64,000 bases of DNA, from the NCBI GenBank assembly GCA_034440615.1, contig JAOTOM010004296.1, positions 87,001 through 151,000 on the forward strand, in the 5' to 3' direction. A program made the translations under genes and the position numbers. Shown here piece by piece: positions 23,427-33,459 of the stretch (position 1 is the first letter of the stretch; each line of letters starts with the position of its first letter). The stretch is from Ashinkailepas kermadecensis. Taxonomy: Eukaryota > Arthropoda > Thecostraca > Neolepadidae. The notes below the pieces were generated by a model. That model did not search any database and was not told where the DNA came from. It saw nothing but the letters and a program-made list of their open reading frames with translations.

Positions 23427-23587
23427 AGGGACAAGTGGTCTAGGGGTAAGATGCTCGTCTCACAATCGAAAGATTATGGGTTCGAATCTCACCTGTCTCT
23501 ACTCTTCGCCCGCGACCAATCGGCGTGAGAGATTGGCGACGCTATATGACTCAACGGTCGACGTGTCGTAAAACCAATAACCAACCA
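23427..23587 (+). repeat. SINE family A with 13-bp target duplication
   Basis: Full-length copy flanked by TTGAACTGCTTGA at 23414-23426 and 23588-23600. Copy 1 has the corresponding site uninterrupted (near 20930, inverted). Confidence 0.9.
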
Positions 23588-23889
23588 TTGAACTGCTTGA
23601 GAACAAATTTGGCGCGGACGCATGCCTGACACATGCTGACACATGCTTGACACATTGACACATGCTGAGCCTAAACTGAATCGTATTGGATCATGAGCCG
23701 TCTACATCGGTGTAATAAAATAAACCAACAGAATTACACAATGCAATGCAATACCATAATTTGTTACAGTACAGCATTATAATGCAATGAAATGCAATGA
23801 TCTACAGATGTGCAGATCATCCCATATCTTGTCAGAATCCCAGTTCAGACTGACGATCTATCACTGCGATAATATTAATCAACACTTAA

Positions 23890-24240
23890 AGTCATAAAGT
23901 GTTAAGGCTTAATAAGAGCCACAGGGGCCCATCTGGGCTAAGCCTATCTAGAAAAGATACTAGAAAAGTACATGCTCTCACCCCAATTAATCCATTATCT
24001 CAAGTTCCTAGGCAGCTATATATCCCAGCCTATCTAGCACCATTCAACTAATATTACATAACACACTGCTCAACAATCACAAACTCGTCCAATCATATCC
24101 ATTGTGCGACCATAGCCAATCTCATCAGCATCACATCCCAAAGGAAGGTGCTGAATTCACTGCTAGGTACACCTTATATAGAGTCAAAGTGTTTAAATAT
24201 AATAAGAGACCCATGGGCCCATCCAGTTAAGTCTGTAAAT
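23890..24240 (+). repeat. copy 2 of the CTAGGTACACC repeat family
   Basis: It starts with AAGTGTTAAGGCTTAATAAG and ends with a diverged form of the same sequence (AAGTGTTTAAATATAATAAG), so the unit has direct terminal repeats or is a slice of a tandem satellite of about 300 bp. It is parallel to 1244-1520. Confidence 0.7.
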
Positions 24241-24479
24241 GGAATATACCATAAGCCCGGTAAAAAGACCCACTCAAACCATCACACATCCTAAAGAAAC
24301 CATTCACCATACACCTATCAATGCCTGTCTACCCTAGCTATCCAGCCCTATTCCCTTGGTCCCTCTTGCACCCTAAAGCCCAAATAACTAACACATGTGG
24401 ATTGAATGCCACACCAATAATTTTCAAACTGCATCCATGCCTGCTTAAGGAGGTCTGTGCCATGCACACTTACTTAGCA

Positions 24480-24905
24480 TAAATATCACCCAATCCATCA
24501 CAAATTAAAACTAAAAAAAGAAGATTTTCTTGTGTAATATATTTGTCCACCCTACTTTTAAATACATTCAATGAGGAACTCCCCACATCAGCAGGCAGCC
24601 TATTCCACTGATCAACAACCCTTCAACCAACAACTCTAAACTGGAGAGCATCATTCAACTTGACCTGATCTAGTCCTTTAACAAATTTGTACATTTCAAT
24701 CATGTCCCCCCTTAATCTCTTATACTTGAGTGAGTACATATATAATGCCACAAGCCTTTCTCCATATTTTATGTTACCTATTCCACTGATGAGTCTAGTT
24801 GCTTTGTGCTGCACCTTTTCTAACATATCTATATCTTTCTCTAGGTAGGGGCTCCATGCTTGTACAGAATATTCCAAGTGGGGTCGCACATATGGTAAGC
24901 ATAGT
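24480..24905 (-). pseudogene. L2/CR1-like LINE, C-terminal fragment
   Basis: Minus-strand frames read MRPHLEYSVQAWSPYLEKDI, then LEKVQHKATRLI, YGERLVALYMYSLKYKRLRG and DMIEMYKFVKGLD. This is the familiar post-reverse-transcriptase block (RPxLEYxxQxWSPYLxKDIxxLEKVQRRAT) of LINEs in the L2/CR1 group. Further downstream, frame-shifted sequence resembles the N-x-LP-x-V-x-S-x-S-L-N-x-F-K end. Only this fragment and the piece at 25460-25702 remain, so it cannot move by itself. Confidence 0.75.
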
Positions 24906-24931
24906 TTTTTTTCTCATGACTTCCTGAGTAA

Positions 24932-25427
24932 TCACTGATTAGTTAATTGGCAAGCATGAATTTGAATACTACGAATGAGCCAAATTGAAATGAGGGGGTA
25001 ATTTTTTGGGACAGGATAATGTTCTGGGTGATTATAATCCAAAACGCCTTGTTTTCCAACACAATCTGACAACAACTTCAATGTCTCATCCCAATGGTTC
25101 ATCGCTTTGGGAGGGCCAACTATGTCTGTCTCCATTTCTGTTTGGCAAAAAGTATCATGCTCACTAAATGAATGTTGCTCACATGGTAGGATTTCTTTGT
25201 CATAGGGTAGGTAGATACCTACATACTCGATCTCTCCATAATTCATCTAACAAAATGAAACAAATAGCAGCATGTCTAGCTCTTCCTGGACAGGTGTGGG
25301 ATTGAAAATAGGCTGTTTCTTGATTTTTGTATTTTTTTGTCAACATTATCCTCTTCCGAAAATGATGCTCCCATTTCTTGGATTCCTTGGTGTTTATGCA
25401 TGAAACACTCTGTAACAAAGTGTTCAA
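24932..25427 (-). other. two unassigned minus-strand frames
   Basis: Frames of 75 and 104 codons (25427-25200 and 25246-24932) lie between two LINE fragments. They encode a basic then acidic peptide without a recognised domain. They may be an inserted decayed gene or chance, and separate the two LINE parts. Confidence 0.25.
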
Positions 25428-25459
25428 GGTTCACTTGAAAGTGCAAACAGATCCTGGTG

Positions 25460-25702
25460 TTATAAGATCCCAGATATTAAATCTTCAAATGTTTGAAATC
25501 CATGTTGAGTATCCCTTAAAAGGTTGTACCTATCTAGGTGGGTCTGAACATTCTCTTTAACCAGTTCTTCCAACACCTTGAGAACTATTAATGTCAAACT
25601 GACTGACCTGCAGTTTCCTACACACTTCATACTTCCTTTTTGGAAATTGGTACTACATTTATATACATACAACACAATCTGTATCCGCGCGCACACCAAC
25701 AC
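25460..25702 (-). pseudogene. L2/CR1-like LINE, reverse transcriptase N-terminal fragment
   Basis: The frame contains NFQKGSMKCVGNCRSVSLTL, then VLKVLEELVKENVQTHLDRY and NLLRDTQHGF. This matches the first RT motif of L2/CR1 LINEs (IFKKGxRxxxxNYRPVSLTSVxxKxLE...LxxxQHGFR). It probably belongs to the same insertion as 24480-24905, with the RT core lost. It is not functional. Confidence 0.7.
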
Positions 25703-25759
25703 GTCTCACTTCACCCAACTTCCATTAACACACGCCTCGCATCAGTAGGCAGTTCATAA

Positions 25760-27063
25760 ACTATTACGGTGCTGTGGGTCAATGGTGCGAACTTGTGGTA
25801 CCCATGTGTTCCTTTCACGTGTTGGCTTTCTGGATGCACTCGGTGAGGTGGGTCGTGACGTCCATTGCCTCCTGCTTTGATACAAATATGAATTTGATGC
25901 AGCTGGCTAGCTTGTGCGACACATACTCAAACATGTCCTCCGCCGTCAGTATCTGGTTGTTAAGCGAGCGCTTGAGGCTCTCTTGAGTCGCGGCACGCTT
26001 TGGCTGTGCCCCTGATGCCATCGCAAGCGTCCATGCCATGATACGTGACAAAAAAGCCACTCACAGGGTACCCCAAAATCTGCCTGATTGTGACACACGT
26101 TAACGAAGTCATGTTTATTCTTATACTGCCGTCTGTGAAATACATATTTTTGGAGGTCAGGTACTGCGGTCCGAATTTCTGGGATAAGCCGTTGCAGGAA
26201 CGCATGCACCATGTCAGTGTTGTGTTTTGTGCCGTCAGAGATACAGCAGTAGCTCTGATGGCACAGTACCTCGTCCTCATGTCAGTACACTACAAACGGG
26301 TGCCCCGTACACAGGAACGAATACCAGTGGAAGCCTTGAGCTACATCCTGCACCACAAATTAATAATTGTCGGCGAAATCGTACTAGGCAATCACTTCAC
26401 ACTCCTTGGCAATAGCCTTTGCGTAGGTGAAGTGCTGGCCTTGTTTGTCAGCCACAAAGTGGTGTTTGATCAGCTTCACGGTTTGCGGGCTGAAATATAG
26501 CATGCTTCCCTCTTTGGTCTAAACTATTTCTGCGAGTGTACAGCGATGCGTGCTCATCCACTGTGTGTACCTAATATAATTATCCAAGTCATCATCTGGG
26601 GCTAAATCACTTTCACTCTCTTCTCCTGATTTGTCCGCGAGTCCTTAGAAATTTAATTACCCGTCTTCACCAGGGCAGTCCTCAGTTGTGCATCATGCAA
26701 TCACGATTTTAAATGTGTCGCATACACACACATGCGAAATACAGCGTGATCGAGGAGGTTACGGTATTTGAGACCGGGAAGGCCGAGAGCGGATATGAGC
26801 AGTTTTGGGTTTTGATGATAAGTGCACATGCACACCGAGTGCGTCCCACTGCTGCCTGCCAGGACGCAATGCTTCAGATGAAGGGCATCAAAGGTTAAGA
26901 AGCCGGTACGAGGGTTTTGAGAGTTTTGCTTGTATATATCATATATATCACAAATTTTCCAAAGCAAACCTTTTCTGAATTCTACTTTTGGTTCCATCAA
27001 CCTGTCCCACCGTGACGCGGTCAGTCTTGCCGAGACACATTCGGCTGATTTGATCAGACTCAT
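25760..27063 (-). pseudogene. RNase H/DDE-like protein of long-TIR element, copy 2
   Basis: The N-terminal part (27063-26701) contains HLKHCVLAGSSGTHSVCMCT and YHQNPKLLI, a Cys-containing block preceding the catalytic region in the family as I remember it. Downstream, in shifted frames, come the DFADNY-like block, ISDGTKHNTDMVHAFLQRLI, PEIRTAVPDLQKYVF, YFTDG, KHDFVNVCHNQADFG, CDGI-G-TAK and EDMFEYVSHKLASCIKF. The parts align end to end with copy 1, and the union gives the full protein order. Several frameshifts and stops inactivate it. Location inside paired TIRs argues for a transposase, but this is inference and no activity is shown. Confidence 0.6.
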
Positions 27064-27662
27064 AAAATAGCTATGCTTTCACCTTGACTGCGTCCGACAC
27101 CATCAGAAATTTCCTCGCTTCACAGGCAGCATGTTCAGTGACAGTGAGCAGTGAGCACTAGGCACCCAAACACGGTGCCACCCCTTGTTTGTGCCCTCCC
27201 TGATACTACGCACGTATGTTTTTATTTTCGCGATGTAATAAATGGTTGTGCAAATGGTTTCTCGGTTATCGGAATGTGATTGCTATATTGTGGATGCTTC
27301 TCTCTCCTTGTAATTCATGGTAAGGTATAACTCAGAAATCATCTACAACCACAATTTGGAGACATTTCTGTCATTTTGTTTGACCCTTGACCTCACTAGT
27401 TAGAACACTTGTGCAGCACAACATTCAAGATCAGATGTCTAACATTTTCATCCCATCACGTGTCTCGGACGCCAAAAACATTGTATTTCAGCAATATACC
27501 GTTCTAAATACATATTCATATAGGTCACGATAAACTAGCGCGAAAACAATCATGCATGTCTAATTTTAAACGGATATGTAGAATTTTAAGAGCAAACCCC
27601 TATTTTTTTTCTTTTTTGCTTCGAAAGTTTATATCGAACTTTATTTATGCACTTCTTTAAAT

Positions 27663-27822
27663 CGCATTGTGTCGACCGTTGAGTCATGTAGCGTCGCCAA
27701 TCTCTCACGCCGATTGGTCGCGGGCGAAGAGCAGCGACAGATGAGACTCGAACCCACAATCTTTCGATTGTGAGACGGGCAACTTACCCTAGACCCTAGA
27801 TTACTCGTCCCCCTTTTTGTAA
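27663..27822 (-). repeat. SINE family A, inverted, in right TIR of copy 2
   Basis: Reverse complement of the family A head, body and tail, lacking the terminal AACCAATAACC. It lies inside TIR sequence, since GCATTGTG and CTAAGGTCATTATGTCACG on the two sides are contiguous in related TIRs. Confidence 0.85.
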
Positions 27823-28506
27823 AATAGGTCACCTGTCCTAAGGTCATTATGTCACGATTTCAAATATCCAGTAAGCGATAATTTTGAAATAGCCAAAAGA
27901 TACAGTGGGTCATTGTGAGCTCACCGATATATACTTTTGCACAATTCAGATTGTTCTTCATTGAATTATAGTCCTAAAAAGACAACCATGTTGGGTGACA
28001 TCTCAAAAATTCCCGAGGCTCCTTGACCGTTGACCTGATCTTTCTAAAAATGGGACAGCTGGATTCGGCGCATCAGATAATCCCACACAAATATTTTCAT
28101 CAAAATATATAATATTGAGTGATATTTTGGCCCTTTCAATTGTCGATTTGTCGTGGAATTGCCCATTCCATATGGCGGTCTCGGCCAATTTCATTCGGTT
28201 TGATTTGAAGAGCACACTCAAGAAGAGCTGGATTAGATTTCACATGGACGTATTGTGATATACTGGTGCAAAACACTATTTCACTCATCGTTCCAGTTGT
28301 GATTTCAACTCAGGTTGGTTGTGATAAGAACGTTCCGTCGTGATCCCTCTGCCTTCCACGCCGATTCTCGATTTCTCTGGCAGCGATGTTGACATGCAGA
28401 TCCCGAGACCTCCGCCTCCGGTTTACAGTTATGTGTCATTGCGGTTGGTTCGAGGTCAGGAATCCACCATAGTTATCAGTCCAATATATCCACCAATGGA
28501 TTCACC

Positions 28507-28552
28507 AACAGCCACTCAGGCAATCATCTGGATGATTGCCTCAGTGGCTGTT
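28507..28552. repeat. 22-bp hairpin with two-base loop
   Basis: AACAGCCACTCAGGCAATCA plus TC pairs with GATGATTGCC plus TCAGTGGCTGTT with one mismatch. Confidence 0.85.
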
Positions 28553-28859
28553 ATAGTCTTTCTCAATGCAATGCCATAAATATCCGCGTTTCGTGCCTAT
28601 TAAACCACTCGATATTTTCGGCCATGCCTAGCCGTCACAGTCGGAACGCAGACATGACTTCATGAAATACATAGCCAATCGGCATCTAGCAGATCGGTCC
28701 CTGAAATATATTAATAAATATCCGTGTTTATATAATTATGCAGTTCCTAGTGGTTAAATATTTGTCATCATGATTTTCATCGCTTTTCAATCCCATAGAA
28801 CTATGCATGCAGGTTTCCAAACAGAGTCTCCTACTTCATTCATCAGCAGCACGGGGCAT

Positions 28860-29070
28860 ATGGAAAAGTTCTTGACTGGATTGTTTTTGCTAAGGGGAAG
28901 GAAACACAAGGTAGTATGCAATGGATATGAACCTGAATGGAATAATTATGATTGGTGTGCCAGAGGGCTCCGTTCCAGATACTCTTCTAGTTATAATCTT
29001 CGTGAACAATATTGAGGTTAGGCTGAGGAAAAGGCTGCTCAAATTTGCTCATCATATCAACCTGGTAGCA
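28860..29070 (+). pseudogene. L2/CR1-like LINE, short reverse transcriptase fragment
   Basis: Across a frameshift the sequence reads GRKHKVVCNGYEPEWN, then GVPEGSVPDTLLVIIFVNNI and LLKFAHHINLVAMA. This corresponds to the RT stretch VxVNG..S.W..V.SGVPQGSVLGPLLFxIFINDI...LKFADDTKL of L2/CR1 LINEs. The catalytic FADD box has become FAHH, so this is a dead remnant. Confidence 0.65.
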
Positions 29071-29160
29071 ATGGCTACGCGGCCGGTCCTCTGCATGGAC
29101 CCGGCCGGTCGGCCGGTCGACCAGTCCCTGGCCTTTTTGCGGCCAGCCGGTCGGCGACTA
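29050..29160. other. GGCCGG-rich patch
   Basis: CGGCCGGTC is repeated around 29080-29125 (CCGGCCGGTCGGCCGGTCGA) in otherwise AT-rich DNA. No gene is visible in 28176-28860 or 29160-29390. Confidence 0.5.
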
Positions 29161-29392
29161 GAGACGCTTCCCCGGTGCGCTTATCGGTGGGGTGTGGGTT
29201 ATAAGCGATAGATAACACACATACCAAATCGGACGCACCGGGGTGTGCGATGGAGAAGACAGGCTTCAGCAGGGGAAGGGGTGGACGGAATGCCACGTTT
29301 TCCACTGCCTGTTGACAGAAAACGGAGACCCAGCCGCACGATTTCACCGTCAGGGCTTCGCTGGATCTCTAGCGGACAACTGAGGAACTATT

Positions 29393-29585
29393 TTTGGACG
29401 TTATGAACCATGGACGTCATGAACGCTCCCTCTGAAACCCGTTTTGGACGTTGTGATCCTTGGACGTTATGAACTCTGGGCGTTCTGAACGCACCCTATC
29501 CGAGACATTTTTGACTTTAGGACGTTATGATCCTTGGACGTTGTGAGCTTTGGACGTTATGAACTCTGGATGTTATGAATGCTCC
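29393..29585 (+). repeat. short-period array of TTGGACGTTATGAAC
   Basis: About ten diverged units of 16-18 bp (GGACGTTATGAACTCT and variants such as GGACGTCATGAACG and GGGCGTTCTGAACG). Confidence 0.75.
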
Positions 29586-29589
29586 CCGA

Positions 29590-31160
29590 GACAAACACCT
29601 CGGCATTTATTTGCCTTTAACACATTGTCATCAGTAGTCTACAGAGAAACAATGTTTTCTTCTTTGGCACAAAATGATGGACCCTCCTAACATTTCATCT
29701 CTGACACAAAGGTATCCTCACGTTCGTTATAGGTACCTCCCTACCACGCCAGATTTAATATGCGTGTAATGGAACCTGATTTAGTAGGGTCCGGTTGTGT
29801 TGTTTCCATGCTTGATGTTATTCAATACTTGTCAGTTGTTCTGAAGTACAACTGCATCGCCACGCGTAAATAAAGCCATTGGTGACCTATCGGTAATTGG
29901 TGACCTTGAAATTCGTGAAGGTTGGTAAATAGAACTATAAGCGCTACATTAAATAGGTTGGAATGTTTTTTCTTCAGAAAACATTTTCCTATCACGTGTA
30001 TTTATGCCATTGTTCTATCTAATGTAGCTATTTAATGTAGCATCGTGTATGTACCACGATGTCCTTCCTACCGGGAAAACGCAAAATCGCTGTCTAGCTG
30101 TGTGCCAAATTTCATGCTGGTATCATCAAGCCAACAATACTGTCATATATTTCACATTTCGGCAGTACTATATTTGATTACGACTTATATGACCACCTTT
30201 GTAGCCGTGCTACGATATTGGCCTTTTTGACCTGCTGTTTTATCATATTAACGCGAGACTGTAATAGCCACGAGTTCATTGTAGATTACCTCAATGCAAG
30301 TCTGCCTGTATCTGTCGTGAAAACGCCAAGTGTAATCTGAAATGCTGTTCCAGCTAGAACACGAATCTCGGAAATGTGTTTCTTGGTACGCGGCTAGTAA
30401 TGGTTTTTGTTTTAATCAATATATATAATTTAATCTGTTAAATTTGCTCGGGATGCGACCGGTGTTCCACTGGAGGAAGAGACCCATTGCCGAACGCGAC
30501 ACGTAGGTGCTAGTATGCGAACGTTTGTGCTGGTATGCAGGGGTGGAGCAGTGCAGGGGAAATTATGACCCGACGGATCGTGGAAGTAGTGTGTAGCGAG
30601 TCGGGCAGAACTGACTGCCGGGCTCTAATGGTGCGGTTTGTGGGAGTGCGCACTGTGGAACGACGGGTGCGGTCGTGCGTTTGGCAAGCGTGGTGGGGTC
30701 GGTCGGGGTGGAGGCACCGGATGAGGTCTTGGTAGGGGTATTGGGAGGAAGAGCAGGGTGTGGTGGGAGGGTTTGTCTGGTAGGAGACGATGGCCGTGTG
30801 CTTGCAGACTGTCGGTGTTGCGGCGGTCGTAGGGTTCTGCATTGGTGTGAGTGCTGAGGAAGGCGCCATTGGCCGTTCGAATGGGCTGGGCGAGTCCATG
30901 TATAACAGGATGTGATTCTCATTTATCAGGTGCACCTAGCGCCATATATAGAAACGGCATGACGCTGCGTGCGCGGGTCGGCTTGGGTGTCTCTCGGTGG
31001 CGTTATTTGAGCAATGGCGGCGGTGTTGTGCGCTGTGTGGGTGGGTAGGTTGCTCAGCCTATATAGCCTTGCTCAGTTACGCTGATGACTGTTGCGCTGA
31101 GCGGACGTGGTATTTTTGAATACGTACAACTCCGCTACATGCATTTGTGCTGACGAACAT
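29590..31160. other. no gene recognised
   Basis: GC-rich part at 30490-31060. A minus-strand frame 30935-30510 (141 codons) is Thr/Pro/Ser/Arg-rich and unlike any family I know. No other structure was noticed. Confidence 0.35.
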
Positions 31161-31660
31161 TTGACAGCCTCACGTTCGTCATACGCATATTTGAGCTTGC
31201 TTGTGTCCACGCTTAAGTATATCTGTGGTCTAGGGATAGACCCCTAGACGAGTGGTCTAGGGTAAGATGCTCGTCTCACAATCGAAAGATTGTGGCTTCG
31301 AGTCTCACCTGTCGCTGCTCTACGCCCGCGGCCAATCGGCGTGAGAGATTAGCGACGCTATATGGCTCAACGGTCGACGTGTCGTAAAACCAATAACCAA
31401 CCAACTAAGTATATCTGTGATACGTACATTTGCACACACCTACATTTGCTTACGTACACCTGCCATACATACATTTACGCTTTCGTACATTTGCGCTTGC
31501 GCACATTTGCGCTTGCGTTCTTCCGCTTGCGTACATTTGCTCATACGTACATTTGCGCTCATGTTTTTTTGCGCTTACGTACTTTTGCACATACGTGCAT
31601 TTACTCATGTAAATTTGCTTACCTACAATTGTCCTCACGTACATCTGCCCTGTAATCGTA
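31160..31660 (+). repeat. degenerate array of TACGTACATTTGCGCT
   Basis: Units of about 18 bp with core GTACATTTGCGCTTGCG and variants are densest at 31420-31650. All three forward frames are open because the period is near 18, giving three overlapping spurious frames of 60-97 codons. Confidence 0.7.
31228..31405 (+). repeat. SINE family A with 14-bp target duplication
   Basis: Full-length SINE with head GAGTGGTCTAGGGTAAGATG, body CCAATCGGCGTGAGAGATTA and tail GTCGTAAAACCAATAACC. It is flanked by TAAGTATATCTGTG at 31214-31227 and 31406-31419, and was inserted into a short-period array. Confidence 0.92.
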
Positions 31661-31888
31661 CTTTGAATCTGTAAAAAAAATATCAAGGTTTTGAGACATC
31701 GGGGTTTCTGGGATGCTTGGGTTCTGAATTAATCCACAATTATGCTGCTTTTCGCGATATCGGGGTTTTTAATAATTCTTGGGATGAGGAGTAATGAGGG
31801 TTTCGGCGTTTTCGCAAGCTTGGATTCTGATATTTTTTACCCTAATATTTTTCACTGGAAGGGGAAGGTGAAATGCTCTAGAAATGTT

Positions 31889-32043
31889 GGGCGTCGGTAG
31901 CTCAGTGGTTAAGCTGAGCGTCTGGCACGCCGAAGGTACGGGGTTCGATTATCCGCGATGCCCGTCCTTCCTGCCGGGGTGAGAGGCAGGCGACGCCATA
32001 TGTCCTCAGTTGCTGAGTGCGTCGTAAAGCCACAATCCAACCG
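31889..32043 (+). repeat. SINE family B
   Basis: The head GCGTCGGTAGCTCAGTGG holds an A box and GGGGTTCGATT a B box. The body GGGGTGAGAGGCAGGCGACG, then CCATATGTCCTCAG, leads to the tail GTCGTAAAGCCACAATCC. Body and tail resemble family A although the head differs. Confidence 0.8.
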
Positions 32044-32870
32044 ATTTTATGCTCGTTATCACACAGATTCCACAACCATGGAATAATGGTAGCGTCGAAC
32101 AGATGCCTTGCTGTTGAATGGATGTGAAGCAGAAGTGGGGAATAATTTGAGGTTTTCTCATGCTCATATCATTCTAGAACCATGCATACTCTTGTGTTTT
32201 TTATATAAGATAATTTATCACAATTCAATAACCACGTAGTTCTCTTTGTTAATAAAACAATAAGTGAACTTTGGTATGCTGTTTTGACATTCTTTGTTGA
32301 TCACTTAGCGGATGTTACCGAAACTGTTCAGCCTCTGCTTGTTCAACGAGCAGTTCTCTGCGTCATCACGCGAAGGGTTGGTGCGGCGCATGTAATACAA
32401 CTCGGAAATTTTATCTTTTGTGGTAATTGAGAGACGATATATTTCTCCATGGTGCATCCAGGTTTGTATCATTCAGTTTATTTAGTCTAGATAGTCCTTA
32501 TCATTTAGTTGCTGGTTTCTATAATAACTATGCACACCTTTTGGTGTTGGGGCCACCCACTTTCAAATGATTCAAGTACATACTAGCAGAATATTTTAAA
32601 GTATGGGTAAAAATTTGTCATCTACCCCTTTAGTTTTCTCGCCCAGTCGTGCCGTTTTGCCCTGCCACTCTCAAGTCTCATTATTTTTTTTATTTTTTTT
32701 TTATATAAAGAAGTTCTCATTTCCGGTGTTTTCCTGTTCATTTCTGGTTTACGATTTGTTCCATCCGTCATGATTCACTTTATAATTGAGTTCATTCACT
32801 ACGTCTTGAAATGCGATTTTTCCCACATTAGTTATTGTCAATACACATTACATTTACATTTAGTCATTAC
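32044..32870. other. no gene recognised
   Basis: AT-rich sequence with a T/A run at 32680-32706 and no supported feature. Confidence 0.4.
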
Positions 32871-32871
32871 A

Positions 32872-33199
32872 TAGAGTTCTTGCTGGCGTGGTTTTATGCA
32901 CCAGGGTCCTATGCTAAGCAGAGTGTGTTGCTTGATCCCTGACCCCACCTCCAGATCCGTGAATTCCCGTTGAACGGCATAATTTTTGACCCAGATTGTA
33001 AAGTGCCGTCAGTAAAGTGCCGTCAATGCGGCCGCCCTGGTGACTTATCGGGCCAGTTCCCAACTAAACCTACCAGCCTGGGGCTATGCGAGCTCGTGAA
33101 GCGACTCGAGCCCGTCTTGCCGGGACAGGGAAGACCCATGCAGGCCGACATTCTCGCCAAATGAGCTGTGGAGTCGACACCGAGCTGTCGGGGCGGCAG
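32872..33199 (-). repeat. SINE family 2, full length, inverted
   Basis: Read on the minus strand: CCGCCCCGACAGCTCGG, CAAGACGGGCTCGAGTCGC, CTGGCCCGATAAGTCACCAG, then GGATCTGGAGGTGGGGTCAG and GACCCTGGTGCATAAAACC. It is collinear with 5058-5375. Confidence 0.85.
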
Positions 33200-33420
33200 T
33201 GATTATTAAAGAGCACAATGGATTACAAACGGTGTTTTCTGTGGAAGCATGTGATGAGCAAGTTGAAAGCAACAGCACTGCCATTCCTACCTCGGCCGTG
33301 AATAGACACCGATACAATACACCTGTGTTTACCGACCACATAATTGGGTTACGATGGATCCAGCTTATTACGTCATTGATGGGTGATATGACATCTTTAG
33401 TTTTTGCACACGATATGGTC

Positions 33421-33452
33421 CGCAAAGGATGCGTTACGACGCATCCTTTGCG
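33421..33452. repeat. perfect 14-bp hairpin with TACG loop
   Basis: CGCAAAGGATGCGT and ACGCATCCTTTGCG flank the four-base loop TACG. Confidence 0.9.
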
Positions 33453-33459
33453 TATAATT

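Larger units (their letters stand above)
22790..28175 (-). mobile_element. long-TIR DNA transposon, copy 2, with nested insertions
   Basis: The left end (22790-23390) and right end (about 27350-28175) are inverted copies: CCCATTCCAC, AATATTATATATTT, GATGAAAATATTTGT, TCTGATACGTCGAATCCAGC on the left pair with CATCAGATAATCCCACACAA and GGAATTGCCCATTCC on the right. The element is read on the minus strand: TIR, decayed gene (27063-25800), 3' part (23880-23590), TIR. Later insertions are a SINE in each TIR region (23427-23587 and 27663-27822) and about 1.8 kb of satellite and LINE sequence (23890-25700). The superfamily cannot be named from the ends alone, and the target duplication was not resolved. 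Confidence 0.65.

Noticed and set aside
31891..31965. tRNA gene
   Set aside because: Head of a SINE; no acceptor-stem pairing and a SINE body follows.
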